From contig CH003313.1 in assembly GCA_000149265.1 (NCBI GenBank), positions 2,229,682 to 2,293,681 of the forward strand: a stretch of DNA of 64,000 nt. Reading direction: 5' to 3'. This DNA comes from Ciona savignyi (Eukaryota; Chordata; Ascidiacea; Phlebobranchia; Cionidae). Of this stretch, positions 34,901-46,244 are shown one piece after another (position 1 is the stretch's first letter; every line of letters starts with the position of its first letter). The notes below the pieces were generated by a model. The model had not been told where the DNA came from and made no database searches. It was given only the letters and a program-made list of their open reading frames with translations. The position numbers and the translations under genes are program-made.

Positions 34901-37186
34901 GGTAGCCGACTGGAATATGTTTCCTGGGTTGCAAGGTGTTGTATCAAGCTTAGATATAATACAATGTCCGACTAATTAGCTTGGTGGTTTAGTGGGTCGT
35001 CGCAGGTTCGAAACTGGTTGCTATCTAGTCGGTTGTGTCCTTGGGCAAGGCACATAACGGAACCCTGCAGATTATTGGGTTCTACTAAATTGAAGGAACA
35101 TCTGAATCATACATAACACACTACAATAGCTCCGTTAACCCGACAGTAGATGCAAGGTGATCTGAAAATTGCCCTTGTGTTTACCACCCCTGGTTTTTCA
35201 TTCATGGGGATAAACATAAATAACATACACTAAACCACCCAGCTAATAAGTCCTGAACAGCACAATTAACAATGTGGAAAAAAATAGACAACTAATAATG
35301 ACAGGGCAAAGGCTCAGAATTAGCCAAGTAAGAAAAATAGACAAGCTAAAGTAAACACACCAGTTGGGCATGAGTGCATTATCCTTCCCCCTGAACATTG
35401 TCCCAACATTGGTTGCGTGGTGGATGGATGAGTAAAAGTCGGTGTAATCACCAATCGCCACTGGGAGGTGCATGGAAGCATCACTCTGTGCAACAATAGC
35501 CCTGCAATGTTCGTAAGTCAATTTTAACCTGGAGTTTGAAGATGGCCAATGAATGATCTTGTAAATAAAATGCCAATAATTCAGTACTTGGGTTGTATTT
35601 AATAAAGACATCAGACTTTTTGTTTTACTTTTTTTTTGTAGTTTTTTTTATTTTTTAGAATTTTTTTTTCTGTTTTGTTTTTGTAAGGTATATTTAATAA
35701 AGGCCTCAACCATTTTTTGTTGTATGTACAAATCCGCTTGGTTCAAGCAACAATCATTAAGTGCCCGCATTTCCCAGACGCGATACCACTTAGCTCCTAA
35801 TTCTTACCGCTTCCTTAGCTCCATGTCATCTCGCAAAACAGGATTGTCAGTGCTTAACAACGATTGAATGGTGCATCTTGCCTCTTTCCATGCTGCTTTG
35901 CCAAGCGCCATGAAGGAATTTAAAGTTTTCTGAGAAAAATATTCATGATATCTGAACGAGACTTTCGTCAATACTAAACAATATATTTAACTAAAGAACT
36001 GGTAATTGGTTAAATAAATTTGAAATATTAAAAGTGGCTGGTTCTGAAAGTTCAAGGTTCTGATATTATCTATCACACGGCTTTAAATTTCCACAAGATA
36101 ACTGGAAATAGCGCTGACAATCAGACAGTCTCTGAATTTTGTTGTCCAATGTAATGGAATAAAGGAGTATCCTTTTTTCTAGGTGTACCCCCTCTTTCGA
36201 TACCTCTAATTTCTACAGGGTCGTTTGGAGCGCTTCAAAGACTAGTGTTCCAAGCGATGCTGTGGTACATAAATGTACCCGTCAGCTTATAGTCCATATG
36301 CATTGAAACAATGGCCCACCTCAGCAAAAACATGTTGTGAGCTTGCCAAGTTGGGTCCATCGAATAGATGAGCAACTTCAGTTAAGGAAAGAATTTGGTC
36401 CCCAATTGCAACTCCAATACGAGGTGTCTCCTGTTAAAATGGTGTCGCCTTTTAGCCGAAGGGTTGCATGTACAAAACTGGTCGCTAGCTAGTCGGTTGT
36501 GTCCAAGGGCAAGGCACTTAACGGACATTTCCTGAACCCAGTGGATTAATGGGTTCCACAAAATTGAAGGAACATGTGAATCATACACAACACATTGCAA
36601 TAGCTCTGGTAAACTGAGGATAGGCGCGAGGTAATCTGAAGATTGCCCGTGTGTTTACCCCCTTGGTTTTCCCATTCACGGGGATAAACATGAATATCCC
36701 ATCCCATTGTGCTGTCCTGCCATGTTGTCCCGCAGATTAGTGAAGCACCTATAAAAGCTGTGATTGCACTTGGCAAACCTGCTAGACATGAGATTTTTGC
36801 GAAACTTGCAGGGCAGCTCAACTCATGTTAATTATGGATTAAATGGCTCCTGGGCATCCCAACATGCAATATGTTGTTGTGGGGAAAACTAAAATGAGAA
36901 AAAGAGGGAAGGAGGTAAACTGCTTAGTGCTTACTAAAATAAAGATGGGGGCATTAGAGTTGGTTATAAATATTTGTTGGAACAAGGGTTAGTCCTGGTT
37001 TGAGATTAGTGTTTAGGGCAAGATTTAAATTAGTCTTCATAGTTTTGCCTATCTTTATTACTAAAAACAGTCAAGATTTCCATGTAAATAAGAGAATTTA
37101 CTTACATTTTTCTGTGTGGAAAACACACCATATGGCAAATTCTGCAGAGGAAAATGACTGTTTTCTGGAACTGTTACGAACGACAT
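31964..37186 (-). CDS. FAH: Fumarylacetoacetase
   Basis: The last enzyme of tyrosine catabolism, hydrolysing 4-fumarylacetoacetate to fumarate and acetoacetate in the cytosol. Eleven exons in coding order: 37186-37106, 36430-36320, 35929-35808, 35501-35361, 34923-34773, 34475-34376, 34075-33869, 33510-33464, 33123-33022, 32720-32603 and 32037-31964. They sum to 1254 nt, giving 417 aa (human 419). Numbering stays equal to the human enzyme through the active site. Metal and catalytic residues Asp126, His133, Arg142, Tyr159, Glu199, Glu201, Asp233 and Arg237 are all present ([31 protein letters not shown]). The N-terminus begins [20 protein letters not shown], close to the vertebrate start. Several introns carry SINEs. 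The terminal exon region is partly duplicated downstream. Confidence 0.98.
32190..32440 (+). mobile_element. tRNA-headed SINE (family A), degraded
   Basis: The head is hardly recognisable. The body shows TTAACGGACACTAAGCC, AAATATGTATC in place of the AATGGGTTC block, ATACACAACACACTATAA, and GGGTATAAACATAAATGTC at the end. Antisense in the last FAH intron. Confidence 0.6.
32753..32880 (-). mobile_element. SINE (family A) 3' fragment
   Basis: Minus-strand 3' half only (ATACTCATGTGTGTATCCCC to GCAGTTTGTTTTATATAA on the + strand), sense to FAH. Confidence 0.6.
32930..33000 (-). mobile_element. SINE (family A) 3' fragment
   Basis: A second, shorter minus-strand 3' fragment in the same intron, from AGAATATTCATGTTTATCCC to ACAGACGATCGTC, ending 22 bases before FAH exon 9. 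Confidence 0.6.
33152..33440 (+). mobile_element. tRNA-headed SINE (family A), full length
   Basis: Clear copy antisense in the FAH intron between exons 8 and 9, ending 24 bases from exon 8. Head TCGGACAGATTAGTTGGTGG, body GCTAGCTAGTCGGTTGTGTC. Confidence 0.9.
34166..34345 (-). mobile_element. SINE (family A), 3' portion
   Basis: Minus-strand 3' two-thirds, from AGGATATTCATGTTTATCCC to ACCCATTAATCCGCC on the + strand; sense to FAH, 30 bases from exon 6. Confidence 0.75.
34964..35225 (+). mobile_element. tRNA-headed SINE (family A)
   Basis: Antisense in the FAH intron between exons 4 and 5. Starts GTCCGACTAATTAGCTTGG, with a short deletion in the anticodon-like region; ends GGGATAAACATAAATAAC. 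Confidence 0.85.
36188..36280. repeat. Foldback MITE family copy
   Basis: CCCCCTCTTTCGATACCTCT, then AATTTCTACAGGGTCG, GTTCCAAGCGATGCTGTGG. It matches both arms of the 17036-17120 foldback but is more diverged. Confidence 0.55.
36438..36707 (+). mobile_element. tRNA-headed SINE (family A)
   Basis: Starts within the head (GGTGTCGCCTTTTAGCCGAA) right at the acceptor of FAH exon 2, whose AG lies at 36431-36432. The insertion therefore supplies sequence at the branch-point side of that intron. Ends ACATGAATATCCCATCCC. Confidence 0.85.
37106..37186 (-). other. FAH: FAH first coding exon
   Basis: Given separately because it fixes the gene start: ATG at 37186-37184, 27 codons ending VFSTQKN, then the donor GTAAGTAAAT. 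It lies far enough from exon 2 that it could be missed by ORF-based calling. Confidence 0.92.
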
Positions 37187-37734
37187 GATATTATACAGTT
37201 ATAACTACCAACGTGATTGATCTGACCTTCAAAATCCTTTAACCGAACATCTTTAACCCGAGTCGTGTAGGTCGGATGAAAATGTTCCATATGTATAGGC
37301 TATAGGGTTTAAATAATTAAAAGGATATGCATGTTTATCCTTGTGAATGAAAAATGGGGGTTTACTATTTGGATACGCGCCTATGGTCGGGTTACCCAGC
37401 CAAATGCCTCGGTGGGTTAGTGCATCGATTATTCTATCACACACAACACAGATTTCCGCAACCAGTACCGATCATTTACTGGGATAAATATGATTATCCT
37501 ATTCTATCATATCATACTGGGATCAAAAGTAGGCCAGCAAAATAAAATAAAAAACCTGACCAACTCTTAAACGGTCATGTGGCCAAATGGTGAGTGCAGC
37601 CTTGTGGACAGATCGATAGAGGGATGGACAATCAGCCCGAAAAAATATTAAAAAGTACTTGTGGGAGGCACTTTGTGAACAACATCTAAATCCAGTCGGG
37701 TAGTGGTTTGTTTTTATGCCTTAACTGTATATAC

Positions 37735-38078
37735 CAGTGGTTCCCAACCTTTTTTAGTGTCGGGGCCAAATTTTAAATTTTAGAATACGTAAGGAGCCGC
37801 ATGAAAACACACTGCTTTAAGAAAACAGTGAGAGTGACGTAACAATAGCAGCTTTTCACAACTTTCCTTGCCTCTAATCTTAACTATAAGGTAAAAACTT
37901 TTTTCCCAGCCTTTAAACTAAGCAAGTGTAATTTTAGAATACTAATTTTATTTATTTATTTATTATTAGAATCAGATTTTTCTAATATTTTTAGGGGATT
38001 TTTAAAGGTTAATGAGAGCCGCAAGAAGGCTAGCTGGGAGCCGCATGCGGCCCTCGGAGCCGCGGTTGGGAATCACTG
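37735..38078. mobile_element. hAT MITE with perfect 8-bp TSD
   Basis: A 344-bp element with ends CAGTGGTTCCCAACC and GGTTGGGAATCACTG. The flanks 37727-37734 and 38079-38086 are both GTATATAC. The sub-terminal GAGCCGCATG motif occurs at both ends. No coding capacity. Confidence 0.93.
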
Positions 38079-38570
38079 GTATATACAATACGCTAAAATA
38101 GCTCTAATAAGTGACCGGTTTCGAACTTGCAACCCTTCGGTTGAAAGGAGACAACCCACAGAACAATGAGTCGAATCATCATGTTTACAATTTGTTTGCT
38201 GTGCGGCCCAACTATGTGGTTAATGTGACTGTGAATGACGTGTTATGTCGCGCAATGAACGTTTTGACTATTCACCACACACTGCAGTATCTCCGGTAAT
38301 CCGACAATGCGCGCAGGGATAATATTGTCCATGTTAACATCCCTCGCGTTTTTGGGATACATTTCTTATCCCAACATTACTAAGTGTCAGTCTCTTAATT
38401 AAATTTTAGTGATTTAACCAAAGTTACCTCTGTAGAATTTACTCATATATATATTACCTACGTTTAGTCATATTGAGGCATTAGCGAAGATATCTACATC
38501 ATATTAGTTTTACCTATGAAACTGCCTATTTATGATAAAATTACGATAATCTCCAAGTTAAACGGGGTAG

Positions 38571-38576
38571 TTTATT
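38571..38576 (-). promoter_or_regulatory. Poly(A) signal for the METTL27-like gene
   Basis: TTTATT on the + strand, about 65 bases past the stop codon at 38640-38642. Confidence 0.5.
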
Positions 38577-38639
38577 TCTAATTAACGAAACCACATATCA
38601 AAGGTACGAAACACGTTGGTGCGTATCTTCTGTAATAGG

Positions 38640-41036
38640 TCAAACGTAGGATTTCCTCAAACAGCGTTCATATCCTCTTATGATTACTTTTTCGTCCGAA
38701 TCGTAGGTATAATAATCAAATTCTTCTCGAATTAAAGTTTGGCACAATTTTTGACGAACAAGCTCTGTTATTGCTTCATCAACAGCTTCATTGTACTTTT
38801 CTGCTCCGCTGGACTTTCGAACCGAGAACCAGAATATCCCCCCAGGCTTCAAAAGTCGAACGACGTCCTGGAATTAAAGATGTTTTTTAAAAAAACTAGA
38901 AACTAAATCTATTTAATTTAAAACTTTGGTTGTATGTAAATACCGTTGAACTGATAAGTTCAATTTGTAACTTTAAGGGACAGTATAAATTCACGAGGCA
39001 GACATATGCACATATCTTACTAAATTGAAATACGGTGTAGGCCTACAGCTAAATTTGAACTATTTAAACACCGTTTTTTTGTGGTTTACAAATCAGTACT
39101 CGAAAATCCGGTGTTTTCTTTGGCAAAACTCACCGTCAAAAAATGAATATACGATGAGCCAACTGCTAGCAAGCTGCAGCAATTCCAGTTTAGCAAAGCA
39201 GGGTCGAATAATAGTGTTAAAAAGGCAGTCTGGTTTTATTCCCTTTAGCCAGACGTACATTTTGCAATACTAGAATTTGCAATGTTCAGTCAAACAAATA
39301 CAAGTGTCACCTTTATGCAATCAGCTTGAATGTGACTTGGAGAAAATCCTCCAATTGAAATGATGACGTCATAAGTTGCGTCATCAACGGGGATGCGATT
39401 CTCCGACGAGATGAAATGAACTGTCAAATTCCTGATAGTGATATATTATATTAACTACATTTACAATTGTTCGGCTAGACAGAACATTTGATATTGTCAC
39501 ATTAAATTTCTAAACATTGTCACATAGTATAATTATGGATTCTATTTAGAAAGGAGACACATATTGTTTTATCAGTCTTTTTTATCTTGTTTGTTTTACG
39601 CCAATCGCTTGACAGGCTTGCTATAACGCCCCGACAATTACTAGAAGTTGTCGCATTGAACTAGAAGGGGTTGTCCCATTTGTCCCTAAATCAGGTTGTG
39701 GGAGGCATGCACATTTGGCGCGGGATCTTCAAGAATCAATTAGCGAATCGGCTTAAAAAATTCGGCCCATAACACTTAACAAGATGCTTCAACTTTAATA
39801 ATATTTAATGAAATATTAGTTTGATACCCTATGTTCTTTCAAATGTTAGAAAGTAAAAATAAAATTACGTAAAATTATAAATAAAGAGCATAATTGCTGC
39901 AGCATTACAAACGAATATTTTGTATTAATAACCTATGATTATATTTTAATAACAATCAATAATACTTATAATCTGACCTTGTTGTGTTCAGGTAATCTAA
40001 TACTCGAAGTTGATTTTACGCTCTTTACCTATACATCAGTGAACGTATAAGACCAAAATCGCTAAAACCTCACCGGTAAAGTGACTTTTTCTGCGCTTCA
40101 GCATTCATCAGTTCGTTCCCCTCGATCCCATCGAAGGTGCAACCGAAGCCATGCTTTCTAAGAGTGACCACACAGTTTCCTGTGCCTGCCATTAAACTGC
40201 TTAAAGATGGACATCGTATTTGGGTTGCAGGTTTTAAAACTGGTCGCTAGCAAGTCGGTTGTGTCCTTGGGCAAGGCAATTAACGAATATTGCCTAAATC
40301 CAGCGGAATAATGGGTTCTACCAAAATTAAAGCAACCAATCATACACAATACACTGCGATAGGTCCGGTAACCCGACGGTGGGCGAGAGGAGATCTGATG
40401 ATTGTGCGTGTGTTAACTTAACTTCTCTTGTTTTTGTTTCATTCACGAGGATATAAACATGAATATCCTATAAATAACATGAATATCCTATTTGAGGCGC
40501 GTTGTATTAATGTTCCCCCTTAAAACCGCCAATTCGAATTTTAAACGTATTTATATCTAAATCGACGCCTTGTGGCATATGGTATATATAACTGGAAGGA
40601 GAGAACACACGAATCTTATATAGACTTAGTAAATCGCCAAAACAAATATGCATGGTTCCTTAACGACATGATTGCACAATCACCGTTTAAGTAAAACACA
40701 AGTATTAAAATTGACGTACTTCTTTTAAAAACTTACCGGAGGCAACATCCAAAATAAAAAAATCTTTGCTCCGTTTATCTTCAGCGGAGATTAATTTCGT
40801 CAAAGTGCTTGCCATGCGAATATGCGGTTTGTATTCTATTTTCTCATAATCGGCGTCGTACGTGTAAGCCCTGTATGGATATACTGTTTTAAATGCTATC
40901 ACTGGTAACCTATTGCTACTTACCAAGAACTGTAGAACTTCTGAGTTTCTGTTTTATTATTAGGCTTGACGTACGTGTCTATCCTTTTAAAAGCCTCACA
41001 TTCTAACGGGTCTATCGGTAACTTGTTTATCGACAT
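38640..41036 (-). CDS. METTL27: METTL27-like SAM-dependent methyltransferase
   Basis: A small class I methyltransferase; the substrate of this family is not established. Five exons in coding order: 41036-40924, 40870-40737, 40185-40074, 39431-39311 and 38867-38640. They sum to 708 nt, giving 235 aa, against about 245 for human METTL27 (WBSCR27). The N-terminal YSSWAYTYDADYEK resembles the family's YDxWAxxYD entry motif. SAM-binding motif I is ILDVASGTGN, formed across the exon 2/3 junction. TYDVIISIGGFSPSHI matches the family's FDAVLxxGALxxGH block, and LLKPGGIFWFSVR is the late strand. The assignment is by motif order and length; other METTL7-like or UbiE-like methyltransferases are less likely because of the YDSWA and KPGG spacing. 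One antisense SINE lies in the intron after exon 2. Confidence 0.88.
40215..40494 (+). mobile_element. tRNA-headed SINE (family A), head truncated
   Basis: Starts TATTTGGGTTGCAGG, 30 bases from METTL27-like exon 3. The tail unit AACATGAATATCCTAT occurs twice (40459-40494), showing local slippage of the 3' end. Confidence 0.85.
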
Positions 41037-41746
41037 TCTCTTAAAAAATTGTTATTATCAGTATGTGAAGAAATTCAGTATGATCAGTATGGCTGGATAA
41101 AACAATGTACCAACAGCTGGCTCAAACGCGTATTCCGGTGCGCTCGTGCTTATTATCGATCACACACAAAGCCTCTTTCAATTGCGTCTCCACAAATGCA
41201 ACTAGTTACTGACAATGTATAAAGTATAAGCCCCCTTGTACACATTTACCTTGGTGTTTTAAATCTGACGCGTAGTACGTAAGTTAAAGGTGGTTTAATT
41301 CCAGCGCCCAACTGGCAAAACAAACTCAGATTCTAGCTTGAAATCGATATAAACAACACAGGAAAACGGAGGAAATTAACGCGACACAACAGCACTGAAG
41401 CAGTTTCCTTGCAGGCAACAAAGTCAATTAGGGATAATGTAAACAACCGAATACAAATTTTCTAACCATGTTGAAACGATGACTGTCGTTTTCTAGACAT
41501 GTCCTGAACCACAACCAACTGTGCAGTCTGCACGCGAGTGCTCATATTGTCGTGTTGTAAACAAATTCAACCCAGGCTGAGAAAATAAACCCGTATCGTC
41601 AGCTGCTTAACATATGATGCCGATTGTATCATATGTGTCCGTTTCACATTAATTACCAAGAGGAAACTGGGAAAGAAAACCCGCTAAGCATAATATTGCA
41701 GCAACCCGTATTATAGAAATGGTGTATTCTGTTGGTGTGTGGATAT

Positions 41747-42026
41747 AAAAACTGGCGGTTTAGTGTGTCGCCTTTCAATCGAAAGGTTGCAGGTGCCAAA
41801 CTGGTAGCTAGTCGGTTGTGTCCTTGGGCAAGGCACTTTACGGACATTGCCTGAACCCAGCGGATTAGTGGGTTCTACCAAATTGAAGAAACGTGTGAAT
41901 CATATACAACGCACTGCAATAGCTCCGGTAACCCGACGGAGGGTGCAGGTGATCTGACGATTGCCCGTGTGATAACCCCCTTGGTTTTCCCATTCACGGG
42001 GATAAACATAAATATCCTATCCTATT
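41747..42026 (+). mobile_element. tRNA-headed SINE (family A), full length
   Basis: Well-preserved copy: GGCGGTTTAGTGTGTCGCC head, CTTGGGCAAGGCACTTTACG body, GGGATAAACATAAATATCC tail. Confidence 0.9.
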
Positions 42027-42112
42027 TTATATCCCACGAGCGAAAGCAAGTCAAAAGAGCATCATGAAGCGGTCTTCAGCTGGATGGAATCGAAAAATAA
42101 TGTACATTAAGG

Positions 42113-42205
42113 TCGTGTGGCCGAATGGTTAACGCCACCGATACATATACAAATAAAAAAACGTTCTTGGGACAAACACATCACGGATTTGAACCTATGT
42201 CCGGT
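42113..42205 (+). mobile_element. tRNA-Ser/Leu-like short element (family B)
   Basis: GGTCGTGTGGCCGAATGGTT resembles the 5' end and A box of a class II tRNA. A degenerate B box, CGGATTTGAACC, lies about 60 bases on. There is no acceptor stem, so it is not a functional tRNA. Other copies occur at 48640-48720 and 56838-57030. Confidence 0.6.
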
Positions 42206-43063
42206 AAAGAAATCCTACTTTCCTTTTATTATGGGCGTTTGAGAAAACTGTTCACTGATCCGAGTGCGGTTAAGAGCTGGGGTGATTTCCGTAAATGGAT
42301 TGTGGTGGGTATGGGTTATTCGAATCATTTTTGAACGCATTGAAATTCACAATTGATATTTGTTATTTTTGCTGGATAAGCTGTCCTAAATAGGTAATGA
42401 TAGTTTATTATATTTACTAGATGGTTCAAAATGATTTTTTACTCAAACCTTACCTACATTTTGTTAGAATTACTAAAATAACCATCCAGACCGAAAGTTA
42501 TTTATTTTTAAATAATGTTTAAAGGTTGCTTAACGATATCAAAGTTTTGTGAGATCGTGTTATTCCATCCCGCCTTAATTGCATTGCTGTGGGAAGTTTT
42601 AAACAATTTTTCGTTCTGTTTTAGATGTTTTAAAGCCGGCAAATTCGTTGACGGTTGCTGTTTTACAGGTGAAAGTGCTCCTACAAGATTTAGCTTTAAT
42701 AGAAATCCATTCAGAGATTCTATTTACTTTAACATGGTCCTATGCTACCATATACAATCCTTAAAGTGTCTGTCATTGCCCGTGGTCGAGTAATTGAAAC
42801 GACATTTTCGAGATTGTTTTTTTATTCTTTTTGATGTGCGACTATATTTTCCGACCCCGGATCGATTTGAATCTCGTTTGATAATCTTGTTTGGTTTTAA
42901 CTTGGCGGCTGAGAGGTTTTCTATGGTGGAATAATTATAAGGATGTAATAAAGTATTGGTTCCATGGTTATCCATGCAAATGAATTTACATGCTATTTTA
43001 ACATACCGGTGACAAAGTATAAAACCACAAAATCTCCTGAATATACGCGACGAATAGTGAGTA

Positions 43064-43346
43064 GTCCGGCTAATTAGCTTGGTAAGTTAGTGAGTCACCT
43101 TTAAGCCGAAGGGTTGCAGGATCGCAACTGTTCACAAGCTTGCCGATTGTGTCCTCGGGCAAAGCACTTGAAGGACATTGCCTGAACCCTGGATTTTAAT
43201 GGGTTCTACCAAATAAAGAACGTGTGAATCATACACAACACAATGCAATAGCTCGACTAATCCGAAGGTGGGTACGAAGTAGTCGGACGATTTGTGTGTT
43301 AACCTCCTTGGTTTTCCTAACCACAGGGATAAACATAATAACCCTA
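43064..43346 (+). mobile_element. tRNA-headed SINE (family A), full length
   Basis: Starts AGTCCGGCTAATTAGCTTGG and ends GGGATAAACATAATAACCC, with several substitutions in the middle (GTACGAAGTAGTCGGACG). Confidence 0.85.
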
Positions 43347-43751
43347 TTGTACCCTAACTTGTGATAATCGTTACTAGGGGGTTTCTAACTTGTTTTATTT
43401 GTGCGACTTGAACATTCTTTTTCCACATCAGAAAGTTGTGACGGCGAATCGTCTTCATCCGAAGTTGGATGAAATGGCAAAGCTAAAAAGAAATCCCGTT
43501 TGTCTATTTTTACAAATTTTTAGATAATATCGGTGTAAATATAGCTAACACGAAAACACTGCGGATATTTAATTTTTTGGCTTTACGGCAGTGTCTTTTT
43601 GCAAGGCGTTGAGTAAACATCGCCCAAATCCGTTGGATTTGAACCAAACCATGCAAGTATCGTTTTAATCATGTAACATTTACATCACACCAGTTACTTG
43701 ACGATTGCCTGTGTAATACACATAACATCACATCAGTAACTTTAGATTTGT

Positions 43752-43994
43752 CTACTGGCCGAATAGTCTGGTGGGTTCATACGACGCCTTTCAACTGAAA
43801 GTTTGCAGGTTCGAATCTGACCGCTAAGACATTGCTTAATCTCAGTTGAATGATGGGTTCTACTTAATAAAAGTTACGTATAAATCATACACAACACACT
43901 AATAGCTCCGGTAACCCGACGACGGTGATTCATTTGACGATTGCCCCCTTGGTTTTCCCGTTCACCGGAGGTAAACATGAATATCCTATCCTAC
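43752..43994 (+). mobile_element. tRNA-headed SINE (family A), internal deletion
   Basis: The head GCCGAATAGTCTGGTGGGTT with B box GGTTCGAATCTGACCGC is intact. The GTTGTGTCCTTGGGCAAGG block has been lost. Confidence 0.85.
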
Positions 43995-45196
43995 AACCAC
44001 TTTCCATGTGTGGTCTTAATATTGCAAACTACCAATATACATTCATTTAAAAGCTTGTAAATATTAAACGTTACCTGATTTAGAACGCTTTATCCATGAA
44101 GTTTTGGCCATTTTTTGCCATTTTGTCTGATTTGCTATTGGTTTACGAACTACACTAAATTTAAGTAGTGTCGCGTCGTGTCGTACTAAACTCTTTCTTT
44201 TGTAGTACCGCGGTGTTTTTAATAAGGTAGGTTCCTAACTTAAGTCTATTTTTTAAATTGTTAAAAAAATACCGATTACATCTCACCACAACGTTAATGA
44301 AAGTCGGGGGATGCGATCTAGGGATCCGGTGTATGAAAGGTGGTGAGGGGGAGGCGATCCGGTGTTGTTGTATTACTCAGACGCTGTTTTTATAACATTA
44401 TATCACCTGATGCATCATTTCGTATACAGAGTTACCAATACACAAGGCACTCTTTTGTCAAAAATCCTCAAAAAATCTTGCCAAAGTTAGAGTTCATACC
44501 AAAAATCTTTTAAACAAATCATGGCCAAACTAGAGTTCTTGTAAAAAAAACTTTATAATATCTTCTTGAAATTAGGGTTTTTGTCAAAGCTAGATCTATG
44601 ATTGTTGGACTATAGAGTGGGAAAGGTGGTAAATAACACTGTAAAAATTTATTGTTATTTATAATTTTCAAATATCAGGAATCACTCCAACAATTAATAA
44701 CATTTTCGCATTTCTTGCATATTTTTCTGATAAAAAATGTAAATATCTTGTGAAATATATGTATGCTTTACAGATCGCGAAAATTGTACGATACAGTGTT
44801 TGGTCAAAACTTGGTGCGTCATGATTGCATGTGAGTCATACAACTGCATGCTAAAATGGTAATTCTAAGTTAAGAATTTAGTATAGATAACAAACCATGT
44901 TAACCGATTTATGATCTGCTTTCAAGACTTAACCGACATTTAAAAAGTGTGGTTTATTGCACTGGTCGCTTTACCGCCTATATTCTTCGAGGCTTAGTGT
45001 AAGAGTGCAATGAAATTTTTTATAAACATTTATTTTTCCTAATTTTATTTTTCTATACTTAAAACTATTTTTCCCAAACTAAAACTATTCCTAAACACCC
45101 GTTATATTGTTTGTTTTATTCTTTCTAATATTGTGTTAAGCGTATTGTAAGATATCTCGACATTTACTTGTGTATATATTTTATTGATGTATATGG

Positions 45197-45646
45197 CAGC
45201 GGTTCCCAAACTGGGCGGCGCCCTGGGGAGCCGCGAGACTTTGCCAGGGGTGCCACGAAAGCATGCGGAAGTTGCTGCATTTATTGTTTTTCCCAGTAAA
45301 ACGTAAATTGGAGATGTTTGAGTCTGGTGTGCACCCCCATACACTGACATACAGTATTCGTTTTACTTGTTAAAATCCATTGTTCGGTGTTATCTGCCAC
45401 TATTTGTTTGACTAACATGGCATTGTTTTCGAATAATGGTTTGTCAAATAACTGCTTTGCATTATTTGACTGTTCGTTACTTTAGTAGTTTAGTGAATAG
45501 TTTTAAAGAATTTGAATGGTTATCCAAATGCATGCTAGTCTGGATATACAATACATGCAGTTTATAAATTTTGGCTTTATGAGGGAGCCGCAAGGTTTAA
45601 TAAGTTTACAAAAGGCGCCGCCAACAAAAAAGTTTGGGAACCGCTG
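45197..45646. mobile_element. hAT MITE, near-perfect TSD
   Basis: A 450-bp element with termini CAGCGGTTCCCAAACT and AGTTTGGGAACCGCTG, perfect inverted repeats of 16 bases. Flanks are GTATATGG (45189-45196) and GTGTATGG (45647-45654), 7 of 8 matching. Sub-terminal GGCGGCGCC and GGCGCCGCC are also inverted. Confidence 0.92.
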
Positions 45647-46244
45647 GTGTATGGTAAATCAGCATAAATTTCGTTATAACCAAAATACGTAACAATGGGA
45701 GTTTGTGTTACAATCGCCTATACTAGACCGCATGTCAAAACTTTCTTTCTTTTTGAATCAGTCACCGTTTTAGAGACTGCAGTATACCATTTTTCTTCGA
45801 TACAGTATTTTTCGTACGGTTTAGAGCCAAAGTTAGGTAAGTGTGTGATGTTTATTATTAAATATATATATACCCGTAAAATTACTGATTTGGTTGCTTT
45901 ATTTTAATAACGCAGAAAACAGTAGGCTATTAATCTCAACCACCGTTCCGTACCGACAATTACAACTAGAGGACATAAACTGCCTGTTTATTTATCCATA
46001 CGCGTCACTTTCAAATTATAGAAACCAGTTACTCCATCCGCGGAGTAACACGTATAAATTGTAGTTTACAAATACACATGAAACTGCTTTATATTTATAA
46101 AAAGCGTAAACGTACAATGTCACATAAACATGCGAATAATGTAAACGATCAAATACAGGATATAAATTGTCCCATTTAAATACAATGGCAAATTAACATA
46201 AAAAATAATTGTTTCCATTAATTTCATATATTTATTGGTTGTGG

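Larger units (their letters stand above)
37187..38639. other. Intergenic FAH/METTL27 region
   Basis: No gene seen. It contains a mosaic of SINE pieces (37320-37530 and 38095-38350, with head and tail fragments in both orientations), a single tRNA-Ser/Leu-like box at about 37573-37600, and the hAT element at 37735-38078. Confidence 0.6.
41037..46230. other. Intergenic region upstream of METTL27, downstream of TRPC
   Basis: About 5.2 kb without a supported gene. It contains three family A SINEs, one tRNA-Ser/Leu-like element and one hAT element. Open frames at 42125-42334 and 45102-45350 overlap the tRNA-like element and the hAT element; 42515-42793 is unassigned. The run 44456-44610 has loosely repeated CAAAGTTAGAGTT and CAAACTAGAGTT words. 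Confidence 0.6.

Noticed and set aside
42125-42334. 69-aa ORF on the + strand
   Set aside because: It starts inside the tRNA-Ser/Leu-like element and shows no conserved domain.
43805-43830. B-box GGTTCGAATC suggesting a real tRNA gene
   Set aside because: It belongs to a SINE head; no acceptor-stem pairing can be made around it.
45102-45350. Minus-strand 82-aa ORF
   Set aside because: It overlaps the left half of the hAT MITE and has no domain.
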